Positions 38,400 through 46,723 of a stretch of 64,000 nt of DNA are shown here, piece after piece. The DNA is from Leuconostoc carnosum (GTDB lineage Bacteria; Bacillota; Bacilli; Lactobacillales; Lactobacillaceae): assembly GCF_014207505.1 (NCBI RefSeq), contig NZ_JACHGL010000005.1, positions 129,487-193,486 of the forward strand. Direction: 5' to 3'. The translations under genes were made by a program, and so were the position numbers. The stretch's first letter is position 1, and each line of letters starts with the position of its first letter. Under the pieces are notes generated by a model. The model saw only the letters and a program-made list of their open reading frames with translations. It did no database searches and had not been told where the DNA came from.

Positions 38400-39521
38400 T
38401 TAGACCGATTGGCTATTTTTTTCTAATGTGGTGGCAGTCATATCGGCACTAGCTGCAGCATTATCACGATAAATATGTTGATCAGAAGCTACTGCAGCAT
38501 AGACGCGATCCAGTTCACGTTTTAAAATATCACGAACTTCATTTGTTGCATGTGTCTCCATTAACATTTGACGTAAAGCTGATGCATGTGCAAAACCACG
38601 CAAATAAATTTTGAAATAACGTTTCAGTGCTTCAAAATGCTTAGACGTGACATTTTCGTTGACATCATCAAATAAATCAAGTTGTAAATTTAATAGTGCA
38701 ATCGATTCTTCTAAAGTATGTGGCGTTGGTGTCTTTTCAAAAGCGTAAGGATTTTCAAAAATGCCACGTCCAATCATAATACCATCAACTCCAGGATGTG
38801 CCTGTGCCAATGCTAACCCTTCGGCACGCGTTTTAATATCACCGTTAAGCTGAATGAGTGTCTTTGGCGCAATACTATCTCTCATTGCTAAAATTTCATC
38901 AATATACTCCAGATGGGCAGGTACTTTTGACATTTCTTTTCGTGAGCGCAAATGAATTGTCAGGAGAGCGACATCTTGTTTAAAAATAATAGGTAACCAT
39001 TCACGAAATTCCTCAACCTGTGAAAATCCCAAACGGGTTTTAACGGAAACGGCTAGGCCAGATTGCTTAGCAGCAGCTATGACTGATACTGCAAGTTCTG
39101 GATGCCTAATTAAATCTGACCCGGCACTATTTTTTATCACGGTATTATCTGGACATCCCATGTTAATATCTACTGCTTGAAATCCCATCGTTGGTAAAAT
39201 CTTTGCTGCACCAGCGATGGTTTCAGGACGCGATCCCCATATTTGAGCAACTGGCTGTTGTTCACCTTCAGCTACAGCTAAACGCCCTTGAACAGAGAAC
39301 TTTGCTTTTGGATGAACCATTGAACTAGCGTTAGTGAACTCGGTAAAATAAACATCGGGTCCGCCAGCCTGAGCAACTACTCGTCTAAAAATAGTATCTG
39401 TTACTGCTTCCATTGGTGCTAGACTAAAAAAAGGTACTTTCTCAGCACTGTCACTGCCGAGTTGTGCCTTTTCCACTACTTTAGACCAAAAATTGTGTTG
39501 AGGAGACTGTAAAGTCATCAT
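38400..39521 (-). CDS. tRNA-dihydrouridine synthase family protein
   Basis: A flavin enzyme that reduces uridines in tRNA D-loops. It is a TIM barrel of 373 residues. The catalytic cysteine lies in DINMGCPDNTVIKNSAGSDL (near residue 120). LAPMEAVTDTIFRRV is the FMN-binding start, and QLNGDIKTRAEG with DGIMIGRGIFENPYAF binds phosphate. The NAGSDL-type variation resembles lactic-acid-bacterial paralogues. Target positions are unknown. Confidence 0.9.
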   Translation of the reverse strand: MMTLQSPQHNFWSKVVEKAQLGSDSAEKVPFFSLAPMEAVTDTIFRRVVAQAGGPDVYFTEFTNASSMVHPKAKFSVQGRLAVAEGEQQPVAQIWGSRPETIAGAAKILPTMGFQAVDINMGCPDNTVIKNSAGSDLIRHPELAVSVIAAAKQSGLAVSVKTRLGFSQVEEFREWLPIIFKQDVALLTIHLRSRKEMSKVPAHLEYIDEILAMRDSIAPKTLIQLNGDIKTRAEGLALAQAHPGVDGIMIGRGIFENPYAFEKTPTPHTLEESIALLNLQLDLFDDVNENVTSKHFEALKRYFKIYLRGFAHASALRQMLMETHATNEVRDILKRELDRVYAAVASDQHIYRDNAAASADMTATTLEKNSQSV

Positions 39522-39562
39522 ATTTTCTCCTTATTTAATGTAAGTGAATAATGTATATCATA

Positions 39563-40150
39563 TCATATTTTGTTAATTAATGTTTGTAGCGCACGTGAAC
39601 GGTCATGATATTGGATGACTTCAGCCAAAGTCATTTCTGATAGTGTTTTACCATTTTCAGCTTCCATAATATTATCTAAACCATCTAACCATTGTCCACG
39701 GCGAATACTATCAGCAACACGTATGCCGCCTTGACCTTTAGCTAAAAATGTTTGTCCATCTGGTGTGACAAATGCCATAACTGCCAATAAGTATCCTGCA
39801 CGATCCACATTATTTTGATAAAGATTCAGAATATATTGTTGCTCTGCTTCAGTGCCAATAATACCTTTCTCTACAAACTCACGTGCGGTTACTACACCAA
39901 ATCTTTGCGGAAAAGCTTTTAAATAGAGCGCTGTATCATCAGCCAAAATTATCTCATTAGGCAAAAATTCATGGATAAATGCTGCTTTTGTTGTTGCATT
40001 TTGCGTTTGTGACGTCGTTGTTTCTTGAGGAAAAGACAGCTTTTCACCCAATAACTCACGATAATTGATGATTTCATGACCCATCTGTGTCGCTAAAATT
40101 TGAATCTCTTTAGTTTTAGCAGAATTGTTTGAAGCTAATATGAAGCGCAT
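39563..40150 (-). CDS. RdgB/HAM1-like non-canonical purine NTP pyrophosphatase
   Basis: A 195-residue protein of the HAM1 fold, expected to remove dITP or XTP from the nucleotide pool. Conserved parts are MRFILASNNSAKTKEIQIL, ILADDTALYLKAFPQRFGVVTA and a MTLAEVIQYHDRSRAL tail, the latter matching the SHR-type end. The start is the ATG at 40150, overlapping the folC stop and behind AAGGAAGG. It is a divergent member and not the canonical rdgB partner of racE. Confidence 0.8.
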   Translation of the reverse strand: MRFILASNNSAKTKEIQILATQMGHEIINYRELLGEKLSFPQETTTSQTQNATTKAAFIHEFLPNEIILADDTALYLKAFPQRFGVVTAREFVEKGIIGTEAEQQYILNLYQNNVDRAGYLLAVMAFVTPDGQTFLAKGQGGIRVADSIRRGQWLDGLDNIMEAENGKTLSEMTLAEVIQYHDRSRALQTLINKI

Positions 40151-41481
40151 CAAATCCGTCCTTCCTTTTGTATCGCACTTAATGTGTAAAATGAGCCTGT
40201 GACGACAATTAAAGCCTGCGATGATTCACGAACACGCATCGCCAAAGAGATGGCCGCAGAGGCATCATTGGCTATTTCAACATCAACAGATGGATAAAGT
40301 GTAATAATCTCTGCTGCCAGTTCATCAGCAGATAGTGCCCGTGTCTTATTACTTGGCGTAACGGTAATCACGCGTTGGACAACGGGTATGATAGCATCTA
40401 GCATACCGTGGTAATCTTTATCTTTTAAAACACCTAAAACCAAAGTCGGCTTGATTTTCAAATGCCAAGCATTTAACGCCGCAACTAATCCTTCAATGCC
40501 ATCAACATTATGCGCCGCATCAAATAAAATATTTGTGTCCTCATGATAATTCATACGACCTAACATTTTAACTTTTGCGAGACCTTCACGTGTTTTTTCC
40601 TGATCAAACGTATAGCCCTTTTCAGTCAGTGCATCCATAATTTGCAAAACAATACTAAAATTATGAACTTGAAAAGCACCCGGCATACTCAAAAAATATC
40701 CTGGTGTCCCATTTATGATCAAATCTAACCCTTTAGGTGTCGTACTGACGATAATAATACTATCTTTTTCATGTTCAAACCAACGTGCCCCTACTGCCGA
40801 AGTACGTGCCTTCAAAACTTTGCTTGCTGTTAAATTTTGTCCAGCATAATCAATGACCCAAGTGCCTGGTTTAATGAGAGCTGACTTATTTTCTGCTATT
40901 TCAGTAACATTACGCCCGAGTATATTTTGGTGATCCATACTGATTTTAGTAAATACAGTCAACATCGGTGACTCAATGGCATTGGTTGCATCGCGCAAAC
41001 CACCCAAACCTGCTTCAAATATGACAAAGTCAACTTGTTGATCAACAAAATATAAAAGAGAAATAATTGTAAAGTACTCAAAATAAGATAAATAATTAGT
41101 TTTTTTATCATATTTAGCAAGACAAGCAGTGACTTTGTCATAATAATTTAAAAAATCAGCCCGTGTTATCATGACACCATTAATACGAATCTGTTCACGA
41201 TCTGTCAAAATAAAAGGGCTTGAGAAATGACCATATGAATAATTATTTGCTTTTAAAACAGCCCCTGTCATAGTACCAGTAGAACTTTTTCCATTCGTAC
41301 CACTAATGTGAATAATCTTTAATTTTTGATCAGGATGACCTAACCAACTCAAAATCTGCTGCAACTTAGGCACACGTGTATCATCTAGTAAACGCCATGT
41401 ATTGTCTAAATTTTTAATCACTTTTTTATAACGTGCCTGAATCTTAGCTTCATGTTTATCTAGTTGTTTATCCACTGTCAT
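40150..41481 (-). CDS. folC: Folylpolyglutamate synthase/dihydrofolate synthase family protein
   Basis: Adds glutamate residues to folates. The Mur-ligase fold has the ATP loop IIHISGTNGKSSTGTMTGA near residue 55 and the second motif VIFEAGLGGLRDATNAIE. A KISMDHQNILGRNVTEIAENKSALIK block follows. It has 443 residues. It is coupled by overlap to the RdgB-like gene. Confidence 0.93.
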   Translation of the reverse strand: MTVDKQLDKHEAKIQARYKKVIKNLDNTWRLLDDTRVPKLQQILSWLGHPDQKLKIIHISGTNGKSSTGTMTGAVLKANNYSYGHFSSPFILTDREQIRINGVMITRADFLNYYDKVTACLAKYDKKTNYLSYFEYFTIISLLYFVDQQVDFVIFEAGLGGLRDATNAIESPMLTVFTKISMDHQNILGRNVTEIAENKSALIKPGTWVIDYAGQNLTASKVLKARTSAVGARWFEHEKDSIIIVSTTPKGLDLIINGTPGYFLSMPGAFQVHNFSIVLQIMDALTEKGYTFDQEKTREGLAKVKMLGRMNYHEDTNILFDAAHNVDGIEGLVAALNAWHLKIKPTLVLGVLKDKDYHGMLDAIIPVVQRVITVTPSNKTRALSADELAAEIITLYPSVDVEIANDASAAISLAMRVRESSQALIVVTGSFYTLSAIQKEGRI

Positions 41482-41587
41482 TCTCCGAAAAGTTTTCTGC
41501 CATTTATTTTATCATAAGTTTATTACTAAACAAAAAATCAACTATCAATAGACCCTACTGATAATTTTCTTTTGTAAGCACAGATTA

Positions 41588-42295
41588 TCATGTTTCAGGA
41601 AAATCAGTAAATATCGCATTAACGCCCCATTTTTCTAATTCTATTGCCATCAAATCATCATCAACAGTCCAGACATTAACTGCTAATTGATTCTCCACTA
41701 AATAACTAACTTGATTTTGTGTTAAATATGTCACATCTGGATGAATGTATTTAGCATCAATTTTTTGAGCTAATATTAAAATATTATCAGGCAATGGTCC
41801 CTCAATTAAAACACCAATTGCTACTTGCGGCATTAATTGATGATATTTTTCCAGTAATTCAAGGTTGAAACTTGATACAATCATGTCACTACCAGAATTC
41901 ACTCGATTTAAAGCTGATACCACACGTTTTAAGTAGTATTGTTGATTGTCTTCAGTCACTGCTGTTTTTAATTCAAAATTCACATTTAACTGATTAGCAT
42001 TAATAAAATCAATTAACCAGTCCAGTGTAACAATGTGTTCTCCGACAAAATCAGTCCCAAACCAGCCACCAAAATCTATTTTTTGTAATTCTGAGAATGA
42101 TTTATGATTAACCTCACCCTCACTATCCGATGTCCGATCAACTTGATTATCATGAATTAAAATCAACTGATTATCTGAAGATATATCAATATCTGTTTCA
42201 AGCCATGAGACACCTAAAGGTAACATTTTATTAAAAGCTGCACGTGTATTTTCTGGTGCCTGTGCTGAAATACCACGATGTGCAATTTTTATCAT
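41588..42295 (-). CDS. Glycerophosphodiester phosphodiesterase
   Basis: A 235-residue GDPD-family TIM barrel that splits glycerophosphodiesters. The signature is IKIAHRGISAQAPENTRAAFNKML, with the metal-binding ETDIDISSDNQLILIHDNQVDRTSDSEG. There is no signal peptide, so it acts in the cytoplasm. ELKTAVTE gives a further metal ligand. It lies just downstream of the hydroxyacid dehydrogenase gene. Confidence 0.9.
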   Translation of the reverse strand: MIKIAHRGISAQAPENTRAAFNKMLPLGVSWLETDIDISSDNQLILIHDNQVDRTSDSEGEVNHKSFSELQKIDFGGWFGTDFVGEHIVTLDWLIDFINANQLNVNFELKTAVTEDNQQYYLKRVVSALNRVNSGSDMIVSSFNLELLEKYHQLMPQVAIGVLIEGPLPDNILILAQKIDAKYIHPDVTYLTQNQVSYLVENQLAVNVWTVDDDLMAIELEKWGVNAIFTDFPET

Positions 42296-42331
42296 AATTC
42301 TATCCCGTTTCTATTTTTTAAATTTCATGAA

Positions 42332-43273
42332 CTAATAACCTCTATCGAGATCAACAACATTTTGTACAAATGTACCCTCGGTTACAAATGAAGGCACATT
42401 CTTTTCGAGAAATGTAAATAGTCCACCTGCACGTCCAGTTTGCGCGTTCTCACCCCAACTTGTATGCTGTGTTAATAAGATTTGTGATCGTTCAAATAAT
42501 GGATGATTTTTTGGCAATGGTTCTGGTGTCGTCACGTCTAGTGCAGCGTACTTAACGCGCGAGTCATCAATTGCCGATAGCAATGCTGACTGATTCAATG
42601 TTGTTCCACGGCCAATATTAATAAACAAAAAAAGTTGGTTCATTTGTTCAAAAAAACGTTCATCAAAGAAATTGTCAGTTTCTGTCGTACCTGGTAAGCC
42701 ATCTACCACGATATCTGCCTTAGCTAAGCCTTCTTGGTAATCTGTCATAGCATAAACTCGATCAAAATTTGGCACTTGGTGACCCGTTCGGTTCACACCA
42801 TAAACAGTACCACCAAAACTTTTAATTAATTTAGCAATTTGTTGTCCAATTCTACCAGTGCCAAAAACTAATACTGGTAATTCACTGACAAGATATTGAT
42901 CAGTGAATGGCTCCCAATGTGTTCGCGTTGCATACATGTGCAACCCACGAGCAAAGTATAAAATATAACTCAAAACTGTCTGCGCAATAGGCAGCGCCTT
43001 CAAACCACTAGCATTTGTAACAGTGATATCCCGTGCTTTGAGTTGCGCTAATGGTAAGTAATCTACACCAGCAGACTGTGCTTGAATCCACTTGAGTTTA
43101 GATGATGGATTCGTTAATATCTCTTCACCAATAGCATTGTCCCAACCATAACTAATTACAATTTCTGAAATTTGACTTGCCTTAATCGTATCAGGCGTCA
43201 CCACTTCAATGCCATATTTTGCTAAAAAATTGCGATTTTCAGTATTTAAAACTTTGACTGCTAGAAGTAACAT
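42332..43273 (-). CDS. D-isomer specific 2-hydroxyacid dehydrogenase family protein
   Basis: A 313-residue NAD(P)-dependent dehydrogenase. The nucleotide fold is VLVFGTGRIGQQIAKLIKSFGGTVYGVNR (about 143-171). The catalytic Arg is in INIGRGTTLN, the Glu in DVTTPEPLPKNHPLF and the His in LTQHTSWG. An ATG at 43273 sits seven bases after GGAG. The substrate (2-oxoacid) is unknown. It is divergent from the ilv-type leader and might relate to branched-chain 2-oxoacids, but only by position. Confidence 0.87.
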   Translation of the reverse strand: MLLLAVKVLNTENRNFLAKYGIEVVTPDTIKASQISEIVISYGWDNAIGEEILTNPSSKLKWIQAQSAGVDYLPLAQLKARDITVTNASGLKALPIAQTVLSYILYFARGLHMYATRTHWEPFTDQYLVSELPVLVFGTGRIGQQIAKLIKSFGGTVYGVNRTGHQVPNFDRVYAMTDYQEGLAKADIVVDGLPGTTETDNFFDERFFEQMNQLFLFINIGRGTTLNQSALLSAIDDSRVKYAALDVTTPEPLPKNHPLFERSQILLTQHTSWGENAQTGRAGGLFTFLEKNVPSFVTEGTFVQNVVDLDRGY

Positions 43274-43373
43274 CACTAATCTCCAATCTATTTTCTTTAA
43301 TTATATTAAACTTTTGGATTAATAGCACTATTAATGTAAAAAAAATTTAATAAATGAGTTTATAATTAAAACG

Positions 43374-43402
43374 TTGACATTTAATTATAGTTATGCCATA
43401 AT
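43374..43402 (+). promoter_or_regulatory. Promoter of the leader peptide-EIIC-ilvE unit
   Basis: TTGACA, a 17-base spacer and CATAAT, about 32 bases before the leader-peptide ATG. Confidence 0.8.
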
Positions 43403-43433
43403 TTAAACATTAACTCAAAGGAAAAAGAAACTA

Positions 43434-43499
43434 ATGCATATGTCAAGCTCATACAACTTCACAAACCTCATTACGATCAGCGTCGTCATTATTATCTGA
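43434..43499 (+). CDS. Ile/Val-rich leader peptide (putative transcription attenuator)
   Basis: A 21-codon ORF reading MHMSSSYNFTNLITISVVIII. Eight of its last ten codons are Leu, Ile or Val, ending in Val-Val-Ile-Ile-Ile. AAAGGA lies 12 or so bases before the ATG at 43434. It is followed by mutually exclusive RNA pairings and a strong terminator, and downstream genes include a branched-chain aminotransferase. This is the layout of ilv/leu attenuators: ribosome stalling at Ile/Val codons would signal starvation. Alternative: a chance ORF, made unlikely by the codon bias and context. Confidence 0.8.
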   Translation: MHMSSSYNFTNLITISVVIII

Positions 43500-43611
43500 C
43501 TTCTCGCTGGTCTACTTTTGGTTGCCAGTTGAGAAGTACTCTCAACTGGCGTGAAGATGTTGAACTTCTCAATATCTTAAAAGGCGCTAGTAGTATCTAG
43601 CGCCTTTTTTC
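43499..43611 (+). promoter_or_regulatory. Attenuator RNA with competing hairpins and terminator
   Basis: The segment GTTGAGAAGT (43528..43537) can pair with ACTTCTC at 43499..43505, or with ACTTCTCAAT at 43564..43573, or partly within a perfect 10-bp hairpin (GCCAGTTGAG/CTCAACTGGC, 43524..43550). The terminator is AAAAGGCGCTAG/CTAGCGCCTTTT at 43579..43610 with a 6-base loop and T6. The pairing that would directly open the terminator is not obvious by eye. Confidence 0.75.
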
Positions 43612-43688
43612 TTTTTTCTTTAAAATACAAGCACGTATGCGACTGATATCTCATCACTCACATACACCAAAAAACGGAGGATTCAATT

Positions 43689-44822
43689 ATGAATGCAGCT
43701 GCAACAAATGCGCCAAAAAAGGCCGAAAACGAAAAAACCTTGATCGACCAAAAAAATCCACCACGTTCTACACGTGACGTCGTGTTTGATGTTTCGACTG
43801 GTATTTCTAATATCATTCTCGCGGTTCTTGGCATGGGACTCCTAATGTCATCAATTGGTAATTTATTTAATTTCACGCCACTTGTTCAAGCAGGCCTCAT
43901 GGGTCAAAAAATGTTAGCTCCAGGACTTGGCGTTGGAATTGCCATTATGATGCGTGCCAATATCTTAACGACTGGTGCTGCATTAATTTCTGCAACAGTT
44001 GGATCAAACGCAGTGTATTTTACAACAACTGCTTCACCAGCAGCCCACACTGCTACTGGTTGGGTGGCTGATCAAGCTGCCGGGTCACTAGTTATGACCT
44101 CTGGTCAACCTATTTCCGCTGTTCTGGCTGCGCTAATGGCAGTTTTAGTCGGTAATTGGCTAACCGGCAAAACACCGTTGGACATGATGCTTGTGCCACT
44201 TGGTGCTGTGCTTGCTGGTACATTTTTTGGACTCGGTGCTGCCGCAGTGACAACACCATTTCTAAATTGGGTATCTGAAAATTTGGCTTCAACAATGCAG
44301 GTTAACCCATTGCTTGGTGCATTCGTTGTTTCTACTGTTTGGTTTATGTTCCTGATGACACCCGCTTCGTCAGCAGCTCTTGCGATCGCCGTTATGCTTG
44401 ATCCTTTGTCTGGTGGTGCTGCGTTAATCGGTACAACTGCTGGATTTGTCGTTTATACTGCGATGGGCTGGACACAAAATAATTTGGGTGCTAATTTTGC
44501 TCAAACAATTGTCACACCAAAAGTCCAATTCACAAACTTATTAAAAAGTCCCTTATTGTTCCTTGGTCCTGCAATGATTGCAGGCGTTTCAGCTATGTTT
44601 GCAGTTGGTGTCTTTAATTTAAAAGTACCTTTTGCTATTGCCGGCCTTGGATTAAATGGCTTCATTGCCCCCTTGGCATTGGCTGCCACTAACCCTCGTG
44701 GTTTATTACTGGTTGCTATCTTTGGTATTGTTGTTCCTACTATCAGCAGTTTGGTTTTTTATTACCTACTTAAAAAGTCTGGTAAGACAAAGACAAACGA
44801 TTTGCATTTAGATGTTGTTTAA
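43689..44822 (+). CDS. PTS EIIC-like (EIIC_2 type) integral membrane protein
   Basis: A 377-residue protein with a polar, basic N-terminus of about 35 residues. It has some eight to ten hydrophobic segments rich in Gly and Ala, such as GISNIILAVLGMGLLMSSIGNLF and ALMAVLVGNWLTG. It resembles the stand-alone PTS_EIIC_2 membrane family, which has no EIIA or EIIB domain or classical phosphorylation site. GGAGG precedes the ATG. It is read from the Ile/Val attenuator and followed by ilvE. This suggests a role with branched-chain amino acids or 2-oxoacids rather than sugars (inference). Confidence 0.78.
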   Translation: MNAAATNAPKKAENEKTLIDQKNPPRSTRDVVFDVSTGISNIILAVLGMGLLMSSIGNLFNFTPLVQAGLMGQKMLAPGLGVGIAIMMRANILTTGAALISATVGSNAVYFTTTASPAAHTATGWVADQAAGSLVMTSGQPISAVLAALMAVLVGNWLTGKTPLDMMLVPLGAVLAGTFFGLGAAAVTTPFLNWVSENLASTMQVNPLLGAFVVSTVWFMFLMTPASSAALAIAVMLDPLSGGAALIGTTAGFVVYTAMGWTQNNLGANFAQTIVTPKVQFTNLLKSPLLFLGPAMIAGVSAMFAVGVFNLKVPFAIAGLGLNGFIAPLALAATNPRGLLLVAIFGIVVPTISSLVFYYLLKKSGKTKTNDLHLDVV

Positions 44823-44876
44823 ATTCAAATTAAGCGTTATAGTATTATTATATTTTTATAAGAAAGAAGATTGACT

Positions 44877-45917
44877 ATGTCACAGAAAAAAGCAGAACCC
44901 TCAGATTTTAATTGGTCAGAACTTGGTTTTGAGTATCACGACTTGCCTTATCGCTTCCGTGCTTACTACAAAGATGGTAAGTGGAGTGAAGGTGGTCTTG
45001 AAACTGACTCAAATCTGCCAGTTAACGAAGCCGCAACAGGTCTTCATTACGGTCAAAACATTTTTGAAGGTTTGAAAGTTTATCGTCGTAAAGATGGTGG
45101 CGCTAATATTTTCCGCCCAGATCGTAATGCACAACGTTTCCAAAACTCAGCTGACCGTCTAATGATGGCACCAGTTCCTGAAGAATTATTCCTACGTGCT
45201 TTGAAAGAAGTTACAAAGGCCAACAAAGACTTTGTCCCACCATATGGCACAGGCGCAACTTTATATCTTCGCCCATTTGAATTTGGAGATGGTCCCGTGG
45301 TTGGTGTTCACCCAGCTGATGAATATGTCTTTGAGGTTTACGCAACACCAGTTGGTGCCTACTACAAAGGTGGCTTAACACCAACAGCTTATGTAACAAA
45401 TCACTTTGATCGCGCTGCCCATGGTGGTACCGGTGCTGCTAAGGCTGGCGGAAACTATGGCGCTTCAATGATGGCTGGTAATCAAGCACATGCAGCTGGT
45501 TACTCAGATGTCGTTTACCTTGATCCACGTTTACATGAAAATATTGAAGAATTGGGTTCAGCTAATTTCTTTGGTATCACAAAAGATGGCCGCTTCCTAA
45601 CACCAAAGTCACCTTCAATTTTGCCATCAGTAACAAAATATTCATTGCTGGAGGTTGCTAAGGAACTAGGACTACAAGCTGAAGAAACAACGATTTCAAT
45701 CAATGACTTGGATCAGTTTGCTGAAGCTGGTGCAATGGGTACCGCAGCTGTGATTTCTCCTGTTGGTTCTATCACACACAATGGCAATAAGCATGTTTTC
45801 TATTCAGAAACAGAAGTTGGTCCATGGACTCAAAAGCTATATGATCGTTTGACAGCTATCCAATATGGTGATGAAAAAGGTCCCGAAGGCTGGGCTGTAG
45901 ACGTTCCACTTAACTAA
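44877..45917 (+). CDS. ilvE: Branched-chain amino acid aminotransferase
   Basis: PLP-dependent, fold-type IV aminotransferase exchanging Ile, Leu and Val with their 2-oxoacids. It has 346 residues from the ATG at 44877. The substrate-binding block is LHYGQNIFEGLKVYRRKDG. The PLP lysine is in GGTGAAKAGGNYGAS, and EELGSANFFGI plus AGAMGTAAVISPVGSI are the later cofactor motifs. The ATG has only a weak AAGAAAGAAG site. It lies 54 bases after the EIIC-like gene, with no terminator between, so both share the attenuator. Confidence 0.96.
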   Translation: MSQKKAEPSDFNWSELGFEYHDLPYRFRAYYKDGKWSEGGLETDSNLPVNEAATGLHYGQNIFEGLKVYRRKDGGANIFRPDRNAQRFQNSADRLMMAPVPEELFLRALKEVTKANKDFVPPYGTGATLYLRPFEFGDGPVVGVHPADEYVFEVYATPVGAYYKGGLTPTAYVTNHFDRAAHGGTGAAKAGGNYGASMMAGNQAHAAGYSDVVYLDPRLHENIEELGSANFFGITKDGRFLTPKSPSILPSVTKYSLLEVAKELGLQAEETTISINDLDQFAEAGAMGTAAVISPVGSITHNGNKHVFYSETEVGPWTQKLYDRLTAIQYGDEKGPEGWAVDVPLN

Positions 45918-45927
45918 TAAGCAAAAT

Positions 45928-45959
45928 AAAAAAGTTACTTGCATTAAAGTAGCTTTTTT
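45928..45959. terminator. Terminator after ilvE
   Basis: AAAAAAGTTACTT and AAGTAGCTTTTTT arms (one mismatch) followed by T. Confidence 0.85.
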
Positions 45960-45969
45960 ATTTTGCTTA

Positions 45970-45998
45970 TTGACGCATTTAATTTTTTTTGCTATACT
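45970..45998 (+). promoter_or_regulatory. Promoter of tRNA-Glu
   Basis: TTGACG, a 17-base T-rich spacer and TATACT, about 42 bases before the mature tRNA. Confidence 0.75.
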
Positions 45999-46039
45999 TA
46001 TATAGTTGTCTGATAGAGATATCGGACATCACTGACCAT

Positions 46040-46111
46040 GGCTCGTTGGTCAAGTGGCTAAGACGCTGCCCTTTCACGGCGGAATCGAGAGTTCGATTCT
46101 CTCACGAGCTA
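46040..46111 (+). tRNA. tRNA-Glu (anticodon UUC)
   Basis: A 72-base tRNA. The acceptor stem is GGCTCGT/ACGAGCT with a G-U first pair, the D arm TGGTCAAGTGGCTAAGAC, and the anticodon loop CTTTCAC with anticodon TTC. The T arm is GAGAGTTCGATTCTCTC. CCA is not encoded. It is a single tRNA between a strong promoter and a UUCG-loop terminator. Confidence 0.96.
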
Positions 46112-46115
46112 TATC

Positions 46116-46142
46116 AAGTCGCAACTTCGGTTGCGGCTTTTT
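46116..46142 (+). terminator. Terminator after tRNA-Glu
   Basis: AGTCGCAAC, a TTCG tetraloop and GTTGCGGCT, followed by TTTTT. Confidence 0.88.
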
Positions 46143-46163
46143 ATGTTGTTCTTAAATCCAAAC

Positions 46164-46208
46164 AAAAATAGAAGCAAGGCGTATAAGTCTCTTATTGCTT
46201 CTATTTTT
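46164..46208. terminator. Terminator overlapping the yutD stop
   Basis: AAAAATAGAAGCAA and TTGCTTCTATTTTT form a perfect 14-bp stem with a 17-base loop. The right arm contains the last codons of the yutD-like gene on the minus strand, so the terminator is partly coding. Confidence 0.85.
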
Positions 46209-46719
46209 GTTTAATTGTAAATACTCTTTTAGCTGGTTGTTTTTTATTAGACACAACTGTTTTGCGTGTTGCTTTTGGTTTAGGATGATGATTAGCTGTG
46301 TCACGTCTATTTTTATCACGAGACCGACGTTTATTTCTTGATGGCTTTTCTTTTTCAACTTTACGCGGATTTATATTTTCTAAAACAAAGTATGGTGCAC
46401 CAAAGTTAACATATTCATATAAATAATCTTGCAATGCATCAATCTGATCTTGTTTGACATTTGTTTTGCTATTATTATAAAAGCCCTTTAATCGTAGCTG
46501 ACCTGCTGAAATATCACCGACAAGAAAATCATATTGTGCTAACAATGGTGTATAACGAATAGCTAACTTATCCGCATCAAAAGCTGATTTGAAATTTTCA
46601 ACTAATATTAATGTTAGTTTATCAATTTCCACCTCATTATCTTGCACAATGACTTGATAGGCTTTTTTTCGCTCTTCTTGTTGTAATATTGTCCGTTCTT
46701 TCAATGTTTCATGATCCAT
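46201..46719 (-). CDS. YutD family protein
   Basis: A 172-residue protein. The YutD (DUF1027) core runs from LTLILVENFKSAFDADKLAIRYTPLLAQYDFLVGDISAGQLRLKGFY to LQDYLYEYVNFGAPYFVLENI (about 30-115). A strongly basic tail (SRNKRRSRDKNRR and KPKATRK) follows, perhaps for RNA or membrane contact. The ATG at 46719 follows AGAGGTG; the long in-frame extension overlaps the next gene and is rejected. It is directly downstream of the YunD-like gene, as in other Firmicutes. The molecular role is unknown. Confidence 0.88.
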   Translation of the reverse strand: MDHETLKERTILQQEERKKAYQVIVQDNEVEIDKLTLILVENFKSAFDADKLAIRYTPLLAQYDFLVGDISAGQLRLKGFYNNSKTNVKQDQIDALQDYLYEYVNFGAPYFVLENINPRKVEKEKPSRNKRRSRDKNRRDTANHHPKPKATRKTVVSNKKQPAKRVFTIKQK

Positions 46720-46723
46720 ATGT

